A DNA stretch of 64,000 bases from Paradesertivirga mongoliensis (GTDB lineage: Bacteria > Bacteroidota > Bacteroidia > Sphingobacteriales > Sphingobacteriaceae), in assembly GCF_024436395.1 (NCBI RefSeq), contig NZ_JAFMZO010000004.1:496001-560000 (forward strand), in the 5' to 3' direction. Each line of letters begins with the position of its first letter. Position 1 is the stretch's first letter. The notes beneath the pieces were generated by a model. That model searched no databases, was not told where the DNA came from, and worked only from the letters and a program-made list of their open reading frames with translations. The translations under genes and the position numbers were made by a program. Of the stretch, positions 9,185-17,071 are shown piece by piece.

Positions 9185-9908
9185 TGGCATAGATCTGCTT
9201 TAAATACGACAAGAACAGATCAATTGCTTCTTTTTTGTCAGCAGTTAAGGCATAATCAATTTTATGCAGAAGATAATCTTCCAAATCTATGTCCGGATTT
9301 GGAGGCAGTGCTTTAAGTAATTCAGGCCGGTGTTCAAGGCCGTAGCTTAAAGCTTCGTTAAACCTGGTGATAAAAGAGGGTTCAAGTTCCCGGTTCGAAG
9401 CCCAAACAGCAAAGGCGAATGGCAACCCGGTGAACGACTTCCATGCTTCGGCCAGATCATATGCAAATGGTACTTTTTCTGCCTTTCCAAAAGTCCTGTC
9501 GCCAATTTCAACATAGGCATCTGTATCCGGTGAATCGGAAAACACTACATCAACTTTCCAAAACTCTCTAAGCAGAATTCTGGCCAAAGCGTTTGATGTT
9601 CTCGACTGAAGATCGAGCCTCACTGTTTTTACTTCGCCAATAGGTTTTGTACTAAAAATAAATACTGAATTAACCGCGCCGTTTGCACCGATACAAAAGT
9701 CGGATAGTATTTTATACCCGGGAATATTTAACAATGCTGCAACCGGGACTAATCCGATATCTGCCTTGTTATCAATTAGTTTACGGGCGCAATCTGATGG
9801 GATATCTAATGTTAGGTCGATCTCGTCCATTATGCCCGAGTGCTCAAGTCCGTAAACAAAGGGCTTTGTATTAGTGTATGATACGGCGGAAACTCTAATC
9901 CTGCTCAC
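9174..9908 (-). CDS. mqnA: Chorismate dehydratase MqnA (futalosine menaquinone pathway)
   Basis: Cytosolic enzyme of 244 residues converting chorismate to 3-[(1-carboxyvinyl)oxy]benzoate, the first step of the futalosine route to menaquinone. It has the periplasmic-binding-protein-like fold of the MqnA/MqnD family. The N-terminus reads RVSAVSYTNTKPFVYGL, and the conserved KADIGLVPVAALL and FAFAVWASN blocks are present, as expected for MqnA and not MqnD. The start overlaps the end of the histidine phosphatase gene by 14 bases, and mqnE lies one gene upstream. Confidence 0.9.
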   Translation of the reverse strand: MSRIRVSAVSYTNTKPFVYGLEHSGIMDEIDLTLDIPSDCARKLIDNKADIGLVPVAALLNIPGYKILSDFCIGANGAVNSVFIFSTKPIGEVKTVRLDLQSRTSNALARILLREFWKVDVVFSDSPDTDAYVEIGDRTFGKAEKVPFAYDLAEAWKSFTGLPFAFAVWASNRELEPSFITRFNEALSYGLEHRPELLKALPPNPDIDLEDYLLHKIDYALTADKKEAIDLFLSYLKQIYAIST

Positions 9909-10524
9909 AAAAATATTTTAAGTGGTCTGTATTATGAAAATCAATGATATTAAAAGTACTTCCATCAAAATGAAGCTTATAAAGAGTGGTATTTTGATGC
10001 GGGAAGGTATCCATTTCGCAAATAGACCTGTTGGTTAGAAGACATAGAAAAAGACGCATTGCCCGGCCATGCATACATATCAGTATATTTTTGGCGGTAT
10101 TCTCAGCAATAAGTTTCTCCAGAACTTCGAGCTGTCTTTCTTTCACTTCTAAGGGACTCTCCCCTGCCTCGAATTTTAAATGAAGATCGCCCTTTGTCCA
10201 GCCAGCCATCATGTTTTCAAAGGCCGTCCGCATTTCTTCGGTACTTTCCTTCCCTTCGTAAATCCCCCATGCCAGTTCATCTAATCCTGCGTACTGTGTC
10301 CATGGAATCCCGTCATCAATAAACTGCTTTACAGTTTGATGCGTCCGTTTTAATGTGGAGGTATAGATTTTATCGAAAGGGACATGTTTATAAGCTTTAT
10401 AAAATGCTTCGGCTTGCTTCCAACCGGTTTCATTAAGTTCGGTGTCCATGCCTCTGCCCTGTACCACTCCCCTTTTATTCAAGTCTGTTTCGCCATGACG
10501 AATCAGATAAATAGTCTTCTCCAA
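9895..10524 (-). CDS. Histidine phosphatase family protein (phosphoglycerate mutase-like)
   Basis: Cytosolic phosphatase of 209 residues. The catalytic RHGETDLN motif is at about residues 9-16, with the phosphohistidine at His10. A second histidine lies in ICMHGRAMR and the acidic residue in ELAWGIYEG. This is the cobC/gpmB-type branch of the family, whose substrates vary. Its position between mqnE (6 bases upstream) and mqnA (14-base overlap) puts it in the menaquinone operon, so a role on a phosphorylated pathway by-product is possible but unproven. Confidence 0.88.
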   Translation of the reverse strand: MEKTIYLIRHGETDLNKRGVVQGRGMDTELNETGWKQAEAFYKAYKHVPFDKIYTSTLKRTHQTVKQFIDDGIPWTQYAGLDELAWGIYEGKESTEEMRTAFENMMAGWTKGDLHLKFEAGESPLEVKERQLEVLEKLIAENTAKNILICMHGRAMRLFLCLLTNRSICEMDTFPHQNTTLYKLHFDGSTFNIIDFHNTDHLKYFCEQD

Positions 10525-10530
10525 TATCGA

Positions 10531-11724
10531 TTAATTTATTACAGGTAATTTATAGAACTGAGGTTTGGCAACCTCCTCGAAAACAAAATCTTTATAGTCG
10601 GTAATCTCACGATAAAGAGTGTCGCGCTCAATGGGGTGGCGTCCAATATTCTTAATCAGATCGACGAGCTCTTTAGTACTCATCGCTGGATTTTGCTCTT
10701 CAGCGCCTGCCATCGAGTAAATTTTTGTAGTATCGTCAAGCGTCCCATCGATATCATCCACACCAAAATTCAGCGAAAGCTGAGCCGTTTCGCGGCTAAT
10801 CATCGCCCAGTATGCTTTGATGTGGTCGAAGTTGTCTAAATAGATCCTCGAAATAGCATAGTTTCTCAAATCTTCAATCACCGAAACTTCCGGAACATGA
10901 GACATCTGGTTATCCTGGTTACGAAATTTAAGCGGGATAAAGGTTTGGAAACCAGCGGTTCTGTCCTGCAACTCCCGCAGTCGTTCCATATGGTCTACGC
11001 GATGCCAGAATTGCTCGATATGACCATATAACATGGTGGCATTAGAACGCTGTCCAAGTTTGTGCCATTCTTCATGGATCTGTAACCACTGTTCTGCGTT
11101 ACATTTATCTTTAGCGATTTGTTCCCTGATTTCAGGATGAAAGATCTCTGCGCCGCCCCCGGGAATTGAATCTAAACCAGCATCTTTCATCAATTTCATC
11201 CCGGTAGGATAATCTATTTTTGCCTTTTTAAATATGTAATGATACTCAACCGGTGTTAATGCTTTAATATGAAGTTCTGGTCTATGCTGACGGATCTTTT
11301 TAAACAGTTCGGAATAAAACGCTACATCATATTGTGGTAATACCCCGCCTACAATATGTACTTCTGTTACCGGCTGTCCATCGTATTTTTTTACCATGTC
11401 GAACATTTCATCCATGGTATACTCCCAGCCTTCTTCTTTCTGCTTTATTAACCTGGAATACGAGCAGAACTTACAATCATAAACACAAAGATTTGTGGGT
11501 TCAATATGAAAATTCCGGTTGAAATAGGTGCGGTCTCCGTGCTTCTTCTCACGGATATAATTTGCCAGAACTCCGAGGTATCCTAATTCCCCATTTTCGT
11601 ATAGTATAACTCCTTCATCAAAGCTTATTCGCTGATGGTTTGATACCTTTAAAGCAATATCTTTAAGTTCCTGAGAGAGATTTTTGTCGGATATTAAGGT
11701 GTGGAGTTTGTGTTCAGAATCCAT
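10531..11724 (-). CDS. mqnE: Aminofutalosine synthase MqnE (radical SAM)
   Basis: Radical SAM enzyme of 397 residues that adds the adenosyl radical to the MqnA product to give aminodeoxyfutalosine. The 4Fe-4S cluster motif CxxxCxxC is CVYDCKFC (Cys80, Cys84, Cys87), preceded by NRNFHIEPTNL, the form seen in MqnE and not in the related cyclase MqnC. A glycine-rich SIPGGGAEIF block follows. The ATG at 11724 is preferred to the one 27 bases upstream because homologous starts lie close to the DSEHKLHTL segment. It is the first gene of the mqnE-phosphatase-mqnA unit. MqnB/MTAN, MqnC and MqnD are not in the window. Confidence 0.9.
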   Translation of the reverse strand: MDSEHKLHTLISDKNLSQELKDIALKVSNHQRISFDEGVILYENGELGYLGVLANYIREKKHGDRTYFNRNFHIEPTNLCVYDCKFCSYSRLIKQKEEGWEYTMDEMFDMVKKYDGQPVTEVHIVGGVLPQYDVAFYSELFKKIRQHRPELHIKALTPVEYHYIFKKAKIDYPTGMKLMKDAGLDSIPGGGAEIFHPEIREQIAKDKCNAEQWLQIHEEWHKLGQRSNATMLYGHIEQFWHRVDHMERLRELQDRTAGFQTFIPLKFRNQDNQMSHVPEVSVIEDLRNYAISRIYLDNFDHIKAYWAMISRETAQLSLNFGVDDIDGTLDDTTKIYSMAGAEEQNPAMSTKELVDLIKNIGRHPIERDTLYREITDYKDFVFEEVAKPQFYKLPVIN

Positions 11725-11845
11725 TAAAACAAAAATACGATAATGCCACAAATTGTACTATCATATTGTTGTAACAATAGCTTTTATTCCATTATGACTG
11801 GTTTATTTTGAATAGAAATCTAATATTTGCTGAAAGCCTCAGAAG

Positions 11846-12961
11846 ATGAAAATTGAAACGATTGCAATTCATGCCGGCAACCATACCGACCCTTCAACGC
11901 GGGCTGTAGTTCAGCCCATCACATTGTCGACTACTTTTGAACGCGGAGAAGACGGAGAATTTCCCGGAGGCTTTAGTTATACGCGGGCGGCAAACCCTAA
12001 CCGGAAATCGCTGGAAAACGTTATGGCACAATTAGAAGGCGGTGTGGATGCCTGCGCTTTCTCTTCGGGCAACGCCGCCGGTGCGGCTGTGTTTCAATCG
12101 CTGAAGCCGGGAAGTCATATTGTCGCCCCCGATGATATGTATCATGGATTAAAAAATCTTATCAATAGTGTTTATAAGGATATTCTTACGGCAGACTATT
12201 TAGATTTATCTGATTTGAAAGCTGTTGAATCGGCTATCAAACCGGATACTAAACTGATTTGGATAGAGACACCTTCTAATCCTCTGTTAAAAGTCACGGA
12301 TATAGCGGGAATCTGCAAAATCGCTCATGAGAGAGGCATTATCGTTTGTTGTGATAATACATTCGCCACACCAGTTTTTCAGCAACCACTTACTTTGGGG
12401 GCCGATCTGGTTATGCATGCCACTACAAAGTATTTAGGCGGACACAGCGATGTATTAGGAGGTGTGCTGATTACTAAGAACAACGACGGATTCTGGGAGC
12501 GCATCCGGTCTGTTCAAACTCTTTCTGGCGCTGTGCCGGCACCTTTTGATTGCTATATGGCCGTCCGGGGAATTAAGACACTGCCGTATCGTATGCGCGG
12601 ACATTCGGCAAATGCGGGAAAAATAGCCCGGTACCTTGAGTCGCATCCACGGGTTGAAGCTGTTTTTTATCCCGGTCTTGAAAATCATCCTTTGCACCAT
12701 ATCGCTAAAACACAAATGAGTGATTTTGGTGGGATGCTATCATTCACAATCAGAGGGAGTTCTGACGAAACCAGAGAGATTTCAAACAAACTCAAGCTTT
12801 TCACCAGGGCCACCAGTCTGGGGGGCGTAGAAAGTTTGATTGAACACCGGGCGTCTGTAGAAGGTCCGGATACCAAAACTCCCAAAAACCTTTTGCGTAT
12901 TTCTGTGGGCCTGGAATATATAGACGATTTGATAGCAGATTTAGAACAGGCGCTAAAATAA
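11846..12961 (+). CDS. Cys/Met metabolism PLP-dependent enzyme (cystathionine gamma-synthase/beta-lyase family)
   Basis: Cytosolic PLP enzyme of 371 residues in the transsulfuration family. The PLP lysine is Lys195 in ATTKYLGGHSD. The SYTRAANPN and ETPSNPLLKVTD blocks are typical of the family, and the C-terminal LEHRASVEGP-type segment resembles cystathionine gamma-synthases and lyases. Whether it is a synthase, lyase or O-acetylhomoserine sulfhydrylase cannot be settled from motifs. It lies upstream of a SAM riboswitch and metX on the same strand, which supports a methionine or cysteine role, but it is itself outside the riboswitch-controlled leader. Confidence 0.87.
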   Translation: MKIETIAIHAGNHTDPSTRAVVQPITLSTTFERGEDGEFPGGFSYTRAANPNRKSLENVMAQLEGGVDACAFSSGNAAGAAVFQSLKPGSHIVAPDDMYHGLKNLINSVYKDILTADYLDLSDLKAVESAIKPDTKLIWIETPSNPLLKVTDIAGICKIAHERGIIVCCDNTFATPVFQQPLTLGADLVMHATTKYLGGHSDVLGGVLITKNNDGFWERIRSVQTLSGAVPAPFDCYMAVRGIKTLPYRMRGHSANAGKIARYLESHPRVEAVFYPGLENHPLHHIAKTQMSDFGGMLSFTIRGSSDETREISNKLKLFTRATSLGGVESLIEHRASVEGPDTKTPKNLLRISVGLEYIDDLIADLEQALK

Positions 12962-13342
12962 TTCTCCCTTAATTTTTGGTGAATAGTGCTTTAGAACGTA
13001 TATTTGACGCAATTTGGTACATTACCAATCTGTCAACACCCCTCAACAAGGTTTTGATTTATAAAGAAGCGGTGAGAGAACAGGCTCCAGGACCCGCTGA
13101 CAACCTAACCGGTATTCGCCGGAAAAGGTGCCAAATCCTGCTCCCGGAAACACCGGGAAAATATAAATTATGTAAAACCATGAACAAAGAAAAGACGAGG
13201 TCTCAGTTTCTTCCATTAAATTTTATTAGTTCCGGCATGCATTCTTGTGGATCGTTTATCGCAAAAAATGCAGGATTTTAATCACAACAGAACTAATTAT
13301 TATTAATGGTGCTGAAGATAACACTTCGTCATTCCCACCCAA
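12962..13342 (+). other. metX leader region
   Basis: This 381-base non-coding gap holds the SAM-I riboswitch (about 13057-13168), then about 170 bases up to metX. An open frame of 101 codons crosses the riboswitch, but it has no recognisable protein pattern and is not a gene. I saw no clear intrinsic terminator. A weak TGCATT...AATGCA pairing near 13240-13272 is the only candidate expression platform. Confidence 0.6.
13057..13168 (+). promoter_or_regulatory. SAM-I (S-box) riboswitch upstream of metX
   Basis: An RNA element that binds S-adenosylmethionine and lowers metX expression when SAM is plentiful. P1 forms between ATTTATA (13057-13063) and TATAAAT (13162-13168). The core has AGCGGTGAGAGA, CAGGCTC, GACCCGCTGACAACC, a P3 hairpin (CCGG-TATTCG-CCGG), then AAGGTGCCAAATCCTGC, which is the S-box signature. 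A P4 hairpin CCCGG/CCGGG follows at about 13143-13157. All four helices of the S-box fold can be drawn. The switch mechanism downstream is unclear. Confidence 0.93.
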
Positions 13343-14401
13343 ATGAGCATACAAATATTTACCCACACTAATACCTTTAAATTCGAGAGCGGTGCCGAGC
13401 TTCAAAGTTTGGAAATAGCCTATCAGACTTTCGGGAGCATTAACGAAAAGCAAGATAATGTGGTGTGGGTGTGTCATGCCCTTACGGGAAATTCGGATGT
13501 GTTTGATTGGTGGCAAGGGTTGTTTGGGGAAGATGACCTGTTTAATCCCAAAGATCATTTTATCGTCTGCGCGAATATCCTGGGTTCAAGTTATGGTACT
13601 ACGTGTCCCCTAAGTTTCAACCCGGAGACCCAACAAGGATACTACCGCTCTTTCCCGCAATTTACCGTGAAAGACATGGTGGAGGTTCAGAAGTTATTGG
13701 CAGATCATCTGGGTATCTCTGAGATCGGTTTGCTTATTGGCGGCTCTCTTGGCGGCCAACAGGCTGTTGAGTGGGCGATTAGCGAACCCCTTAGAATAAA
13801 AAGATTGATTATAATTGCTACAAATGCAGTCCATTCTCCCTGGGGTGTTGCCTTTAATGAAAGTCAGCGTCTGGCTATTGCCGCTGACCCTACTTATTTT
13901 GATGATACACCAGACGGCGGAAAAGATGGCTTGAAGGCCGCACGAAGTATAGCTCTTTTGTCGTACCGTAATTACGAAACGTACGCTAATTCGCAAATGG
14001 AAGATGGCAACGAAAAGTGGGATAATTTTAAAGCATCCTCCTATCAAAACTACCAGGGCGATAAACTAGTAAAGCGCTTTAATGCTTACAGCTACTGGTA
14101 TTTGAGTAAAGCAATGGATAGCCATAATGTAGGCAGGCACAGGTCTTCCATTGTTGAGGCATTAAGGGAAATTCAGGCTCAGACATTAGTGGTGGGTATC
14201 AGTTCAGATATTCTCTTCCCTCCTTCCGAGCAACGTTTTCTGGCCGAAAAAATCCCCGGAGCTTCATATCTGGAAATAGATTCTTATTATGGGCACGATG
14301 GTTTTTTAATCGAAACAGGTATTCTCACGTATGAAATAATGAAGTTTCTGAAAAATACGGCGGCAGAGGGTGCGCTGATACATTTACATCGAACCGTTTG
14401 A
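13343..14401 (+). CDS. metX: Homoserine O-acetyltransferase MetX
   Basis: Alpha/beta-hydrolase-fold acyltransferase of 352 residues that activates homoserine with acetyl-CoA in methionine synthesis. The nucleophile elbow GGSLGGQQAVEW places Ser135. The oxyanion/substrate block is VWVCHALTGNSDV. The catalytic Asp lies in VVGISSDILFPP and the His in YYGHDGFLIE near the C-terminus. The length is normal for the family. The ATG at 13343 is preferred because homologous proteins begin with a similar short strand. It is preceded by a SAM-I riboswitch, so it is expected to be repressed by SAM. Confidence 0.95.
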   Translation: MSIQIFTHTNTFKFESGAELQSLEIAYQTFGSINEKQDNVVWVCHALTGNSDVFDWWQGLFGEDDLFNPKDHFIVCANILGSSYGTTCPLSFNPETQQGYYRSFPQFTVKDMVEVQKLLADHLGISEIGLLIGGSLGGQQAVEWAISEPLRIKRLIIIATNAVHSPWGVAFNESQRLAIAADPTYFDDTPDGGKDGLKAARSIALLSYRNYETYANSQMEDGNEKWDNFKASSYQNYQGDKLVKRFNAYSYWYLSKAMDSHNVGRHRSSIVEALREIQAQTLVVGISSDILFPPSEQRFLAEKIPGASYLEIDSYYGHDGFLIETGILTYEIMKFLKNTAAEGALIHLHRTV

Positions 14402-14438
14402 TAACCTAACTACGATTAGAACAAACGTTCTGGGGCGA

Positions 14439-15779
14439 CTATATTTCGGTATTAATGTCCCAGGCTTCCAGATAATCGCTTATCCTTTTCAAAAACATTC
14501 CTCCCAGAGCGCCATCTATTATCCGGTGATCATAAGATAAAGATAAATACATTTTGTGTCGGATACCGACCATGTCGCCTTGTTCTGTCTCAATCACTGC
14601 AGGTTTCTTTTGAATTGCACCTATCGCCAGGATTGCAACCTGTGGCTGGTTAATAATGGGCGTTCCCATAATGTTGCCAAACGAGCCGATGTTGGTAACA
14701 GTAAAGGTGCCGTCTTTAATCTCATCGGGTTGCAGTTGGTTGCTCTTAGAGCGATTTGCGAGATCGTTTACTGCTTTGGTTAGGCCAATCAGATTTAACT
14801 GATCTGCTTTTCTGATTACCGGAACAATCAGGTTACCCGATGGCAACGCGGCCGCCAGACCAATATTCACGTCCGCTTTTTTAATGATCTGAGTCCCGTT
14901 TAACGAGCTGTTTATTAGTGGGAAGTCTCTTATTGCCTTAGCTACAGCTTCAATAAAAATTGGAGTATAGGTGATTTTTTCGCCTACTTTCTTCTCAAAT
15001 AAAGACTTATTTTTTTCGCGCCATCTCACAATATTGGTTACATCCGATTCAACAAAGGACGTAACATGTGGCGCTGTTTGAACACTCATCATCATATGCT
15101 CGGCTATAAGCTTACGCATCCGATCCATTTCTATAATTTCATCGGTACCAGAGTGGCCAAAGGTTGGTGACGTATAGATTTGTTTGGCTGATTGTTCTGC
15201 TTTCGAAAATCCGGAAGAGGCTGTTTTATAGCCCGAGGGATTCCTGCCGGATATATAATCAAGAAGATCCTGTTTGGTAACCCTTCCCTCCGCTCCGGTT
15301 CCCGGAATTGTATCCAGTTCTTCGTCAGATATGTTTTCTTCCGCAGCAATGCTTTTTACGAGCGGGGAATAAAATCTTCCGGATGAAATGATTGTTTCTG
15401 TTTCAGGTTTTACTTCATCAGGCTGCTCTGTCACAGTGCTGATTCCTGGAATATCTTCGGGTGTTGCGGGCTCAGTAGCTAGTTCTTCGTTCGTTGTAGC
15501 ATCCGCGATTGCGGGTATCGCTTCTGCCGAGACAGATTCTGACGTCTCGATTAAACAGATCACATCACCAATCTGAGCAGTGTCGTTTTCCTGATATAAG
15601 TATTTGATAAGTGTTCCCGAAACAGGTGACGGCACTTCAGAATCCACTTTATCCGTCGCAATCTCTACAATTGCTTCATCTTCCTTTACCTGTTCTCCGG
15701 GTTGCTTTAACCATTTTATGATGGTGGCTTCAGCAACGCTTTCGCCCATTTTAGGAAGGATCAATTCAAATTGAGGCAT
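14439..15779 (-). CDS. 2-oxo acid dehydrogenase E2 (dihydrolipoamide acyltransferase)
   Basis: Core acyltransferase of a pyruvate or branched-chain 2-oxo acid dehydrogenase complex, 446 residues. There is one N-terminal lipoyl domain with the lipoylated Lys44 in EIATDKVDSEVPSP. An acidic Ala/Thr/Pro linker follows (about 85-135), then a peripheral-subunit-binding domain (about 138-175, with GTGAEGRVTKQDLLDYI) and the catalytic domain ending in LSYDHRIIDGALGG with the active-site His. Which 2-oxo acid is used is not visible; E1 and E3 are not adjacent. Confidence 0.92.
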   Translation of the reverse strand: MPQFELILPKMGESVAEATIIKWLKQPGEQVKEDEAIVEIATDKVDSEVPSPVSGTLIKYLYQENDTAQIGDVICLIETSESVSAEAIPAIADATTNEELATEPATPEDIPGISTVTEQPDEVKPETETIISSGRFYSPLVKSIAAEENISDEELDTIPGTGAEGRVTKQDLLDYISGRNPSGYKTASSGFSKAEQSAKQIYTSPTFGHSGTDEIIEMDRMRKLIAEHMMMSVQTAPHVTSFVESDVTNIVRWREKNKSLFEKKVGEKITYTPIFIEAVAKAIRDFPLINSSLNGTQIIKKADVNIGLAAALPSGNLIVPVIRKADQLNLIGLTKAVNDLANRSKSNQLQPDEIKDGTFTVTNIGSFGNIMGTPIINQPQVAILAIGAIQKKPAVIETEQGDMVGIRHKMYLSLSYDHRIIDGALGGMFLKRISDYLEAWDINTEI

Positions 15780-15820
15780 ATTTTATAACAAGCAAAGGCA
15801 AAAATAAACCTTTTTAGCAG

Positions 15821-17071
15821 TTAACAATGGTCTTCCCGTAGTATGTGGAAAAGTAATATTAAAGCGTTGATAGCAGATCTTTCTATATTTTGCGCGCGTT
15901 TGCTTCCGAACTGAAATTTTTTACTAACCAGGCGTTTCTGCCCTGCAACTGCAACCCACACAGTTCCAACGGGTTTGTCGGCGGTGCCCCCGCCGGGTCC
16001 GGCAATTCCGCTAATCGCGATAGCGTATTGTGAGTTAAATTTATTCAGCGAGCCGCAAGCCATCTCCTTTACCGTCTCCTCGCTTACGGCGCCAAACTGA
16101 TCGATGGTGTCTGGAGCAACTCCCAGAACCTTTATCTTCAGATCATTGGAGTACGTTACCCCACCACCAAGGAAAACCGAACTTGAGCCAGCATGCTGAG
16201 TCAGAAGGTGCGAAAGATAGCCACCTGTACAGCTTTCTGCCACCGAAAGTGTTAAGCCTCTTTCTTCCATAAAGTCTAGAATAGCTTTCTCAAGTGGTTT
16301 GTCTTCGGTAGCAACCACATACTTGTCGAGCATTCGCACAATTTTATCCACATAATGGTTTATTTCGGTTTGCAGTTCTGCTTCATTACCTCCGTAGGCG
16401 CTCAGACGAAGCCGCACCTGGCCAAGCTTAGGTAAATAGGCAAGTTTTATGTGCGATGGTAATGAATCTTCAATGGAGGATATAGTTTCGGCAAGAAATG
16501 ACTCGCCAAGCCCCGCCGTCAAAATAGTCTGATGGACAATTGCGTCAAGCTGGTGCTGGGTTTTCAGTCTCGGCAATACTTCTTCTTCCATCAGATACAT
16601 CATTTCAAACGGAACGCCTGGTAACGAGACATAAGTAACCTCCTGATGATTGAACCACATACCTGGAGCAGTACCGTTTGCATTCAGGAGAACAGTACAG
16701 TTTTCCGGAACATCCGCCTGTCGGATATTTGCCTCAAGCAATGGTCTTTTAAAACGTTCGAAAATCCGGGATACATTCGCCAGAGTAGCTTCATCCCTTT
16801 TAAAACCTACATTAAAATATTCGGCGAGTGTGGTTTTGGTAATGTCGTCTTTAGTCGGACCCAGGCCTCCTGTCATAATCACTATTTCGGCACGGCTGGA
16901 GGCGGCGTTTAAAGCTTCAAGAATATGTGCACGATCATCAGATACCGAAGTAATTTGCTTGACGCGGATGCCGCATTCATTTAGCTTTTGCGCTATCCAG
17001 GCCGAGTTGCTGTCAACAATCTGCCCAATCAGTATTTCGTCGCCTATAGTTATTATTTCGGTTAAAATCAT
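15821..17071 (-). CDS. cinA: CinA-family protein (nicotinamide-nucleotide amidase-like)
   Basis: Cytosolic 416-residue two-domain protein. The N-terminal molybdopterin-binding-like (COG1058) domain starts with ITIGDEILIGQIVDSNS and contains MTGGLGPTKDD. The C-terminal CinA/PncC domain (from about residue 255) has the conserved VAESCTGGYLSHLLT and GISGIAGPGGGTADKPVGTVW-type blocks, which deamidate NMN in pyridine nucleotide salvage. The start overlaps the end of lptD by four bases (ATGA), so the two are translationally coupled. Confidence 0.93.
   Translation of the reverse strand: MILTEIITIGDEILIGQIVDSNSAWIAQKLNECGIRVKQITSVSDDRAHILEALNAASSRAEIVIMTGGLGPTKDDITKTTLAEYFNVGFKRDEATLANVSRIFERFKRPLLEANIRQADVPENCTVLLNANGTAPGMWFNHQEVTYVSLPGVPFEMMYLMEEEVLPRLKTQHQLDAIVHQTILTAGLGESFLAETISSIEDSLPSHIKLAYLPKLGQVRLRLSAYGGNEAELQTEINHYVDKIVRMLDKYVVATEDKPLEKAILDFMEERGLTLSVAESCTGGYLSHLLTQHAGSSSVFLGGGVTYSNDLKIKVLGVAPDTIDQFGAVSEETVKEMACGSLNKFNSQYAIAISGIAGPGGGTADKPVGTVWVAVAGQKRLVSKKFQFGSKRAQNIERSAINALILLFHILREDHC

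Noticed and set aside
12976..13281. Open frame of 101 codons upstream of metX
   Set aside because: It runs through the SAM-I riboswitch and has no protein family pattern; the RNA structure explains the sequence.
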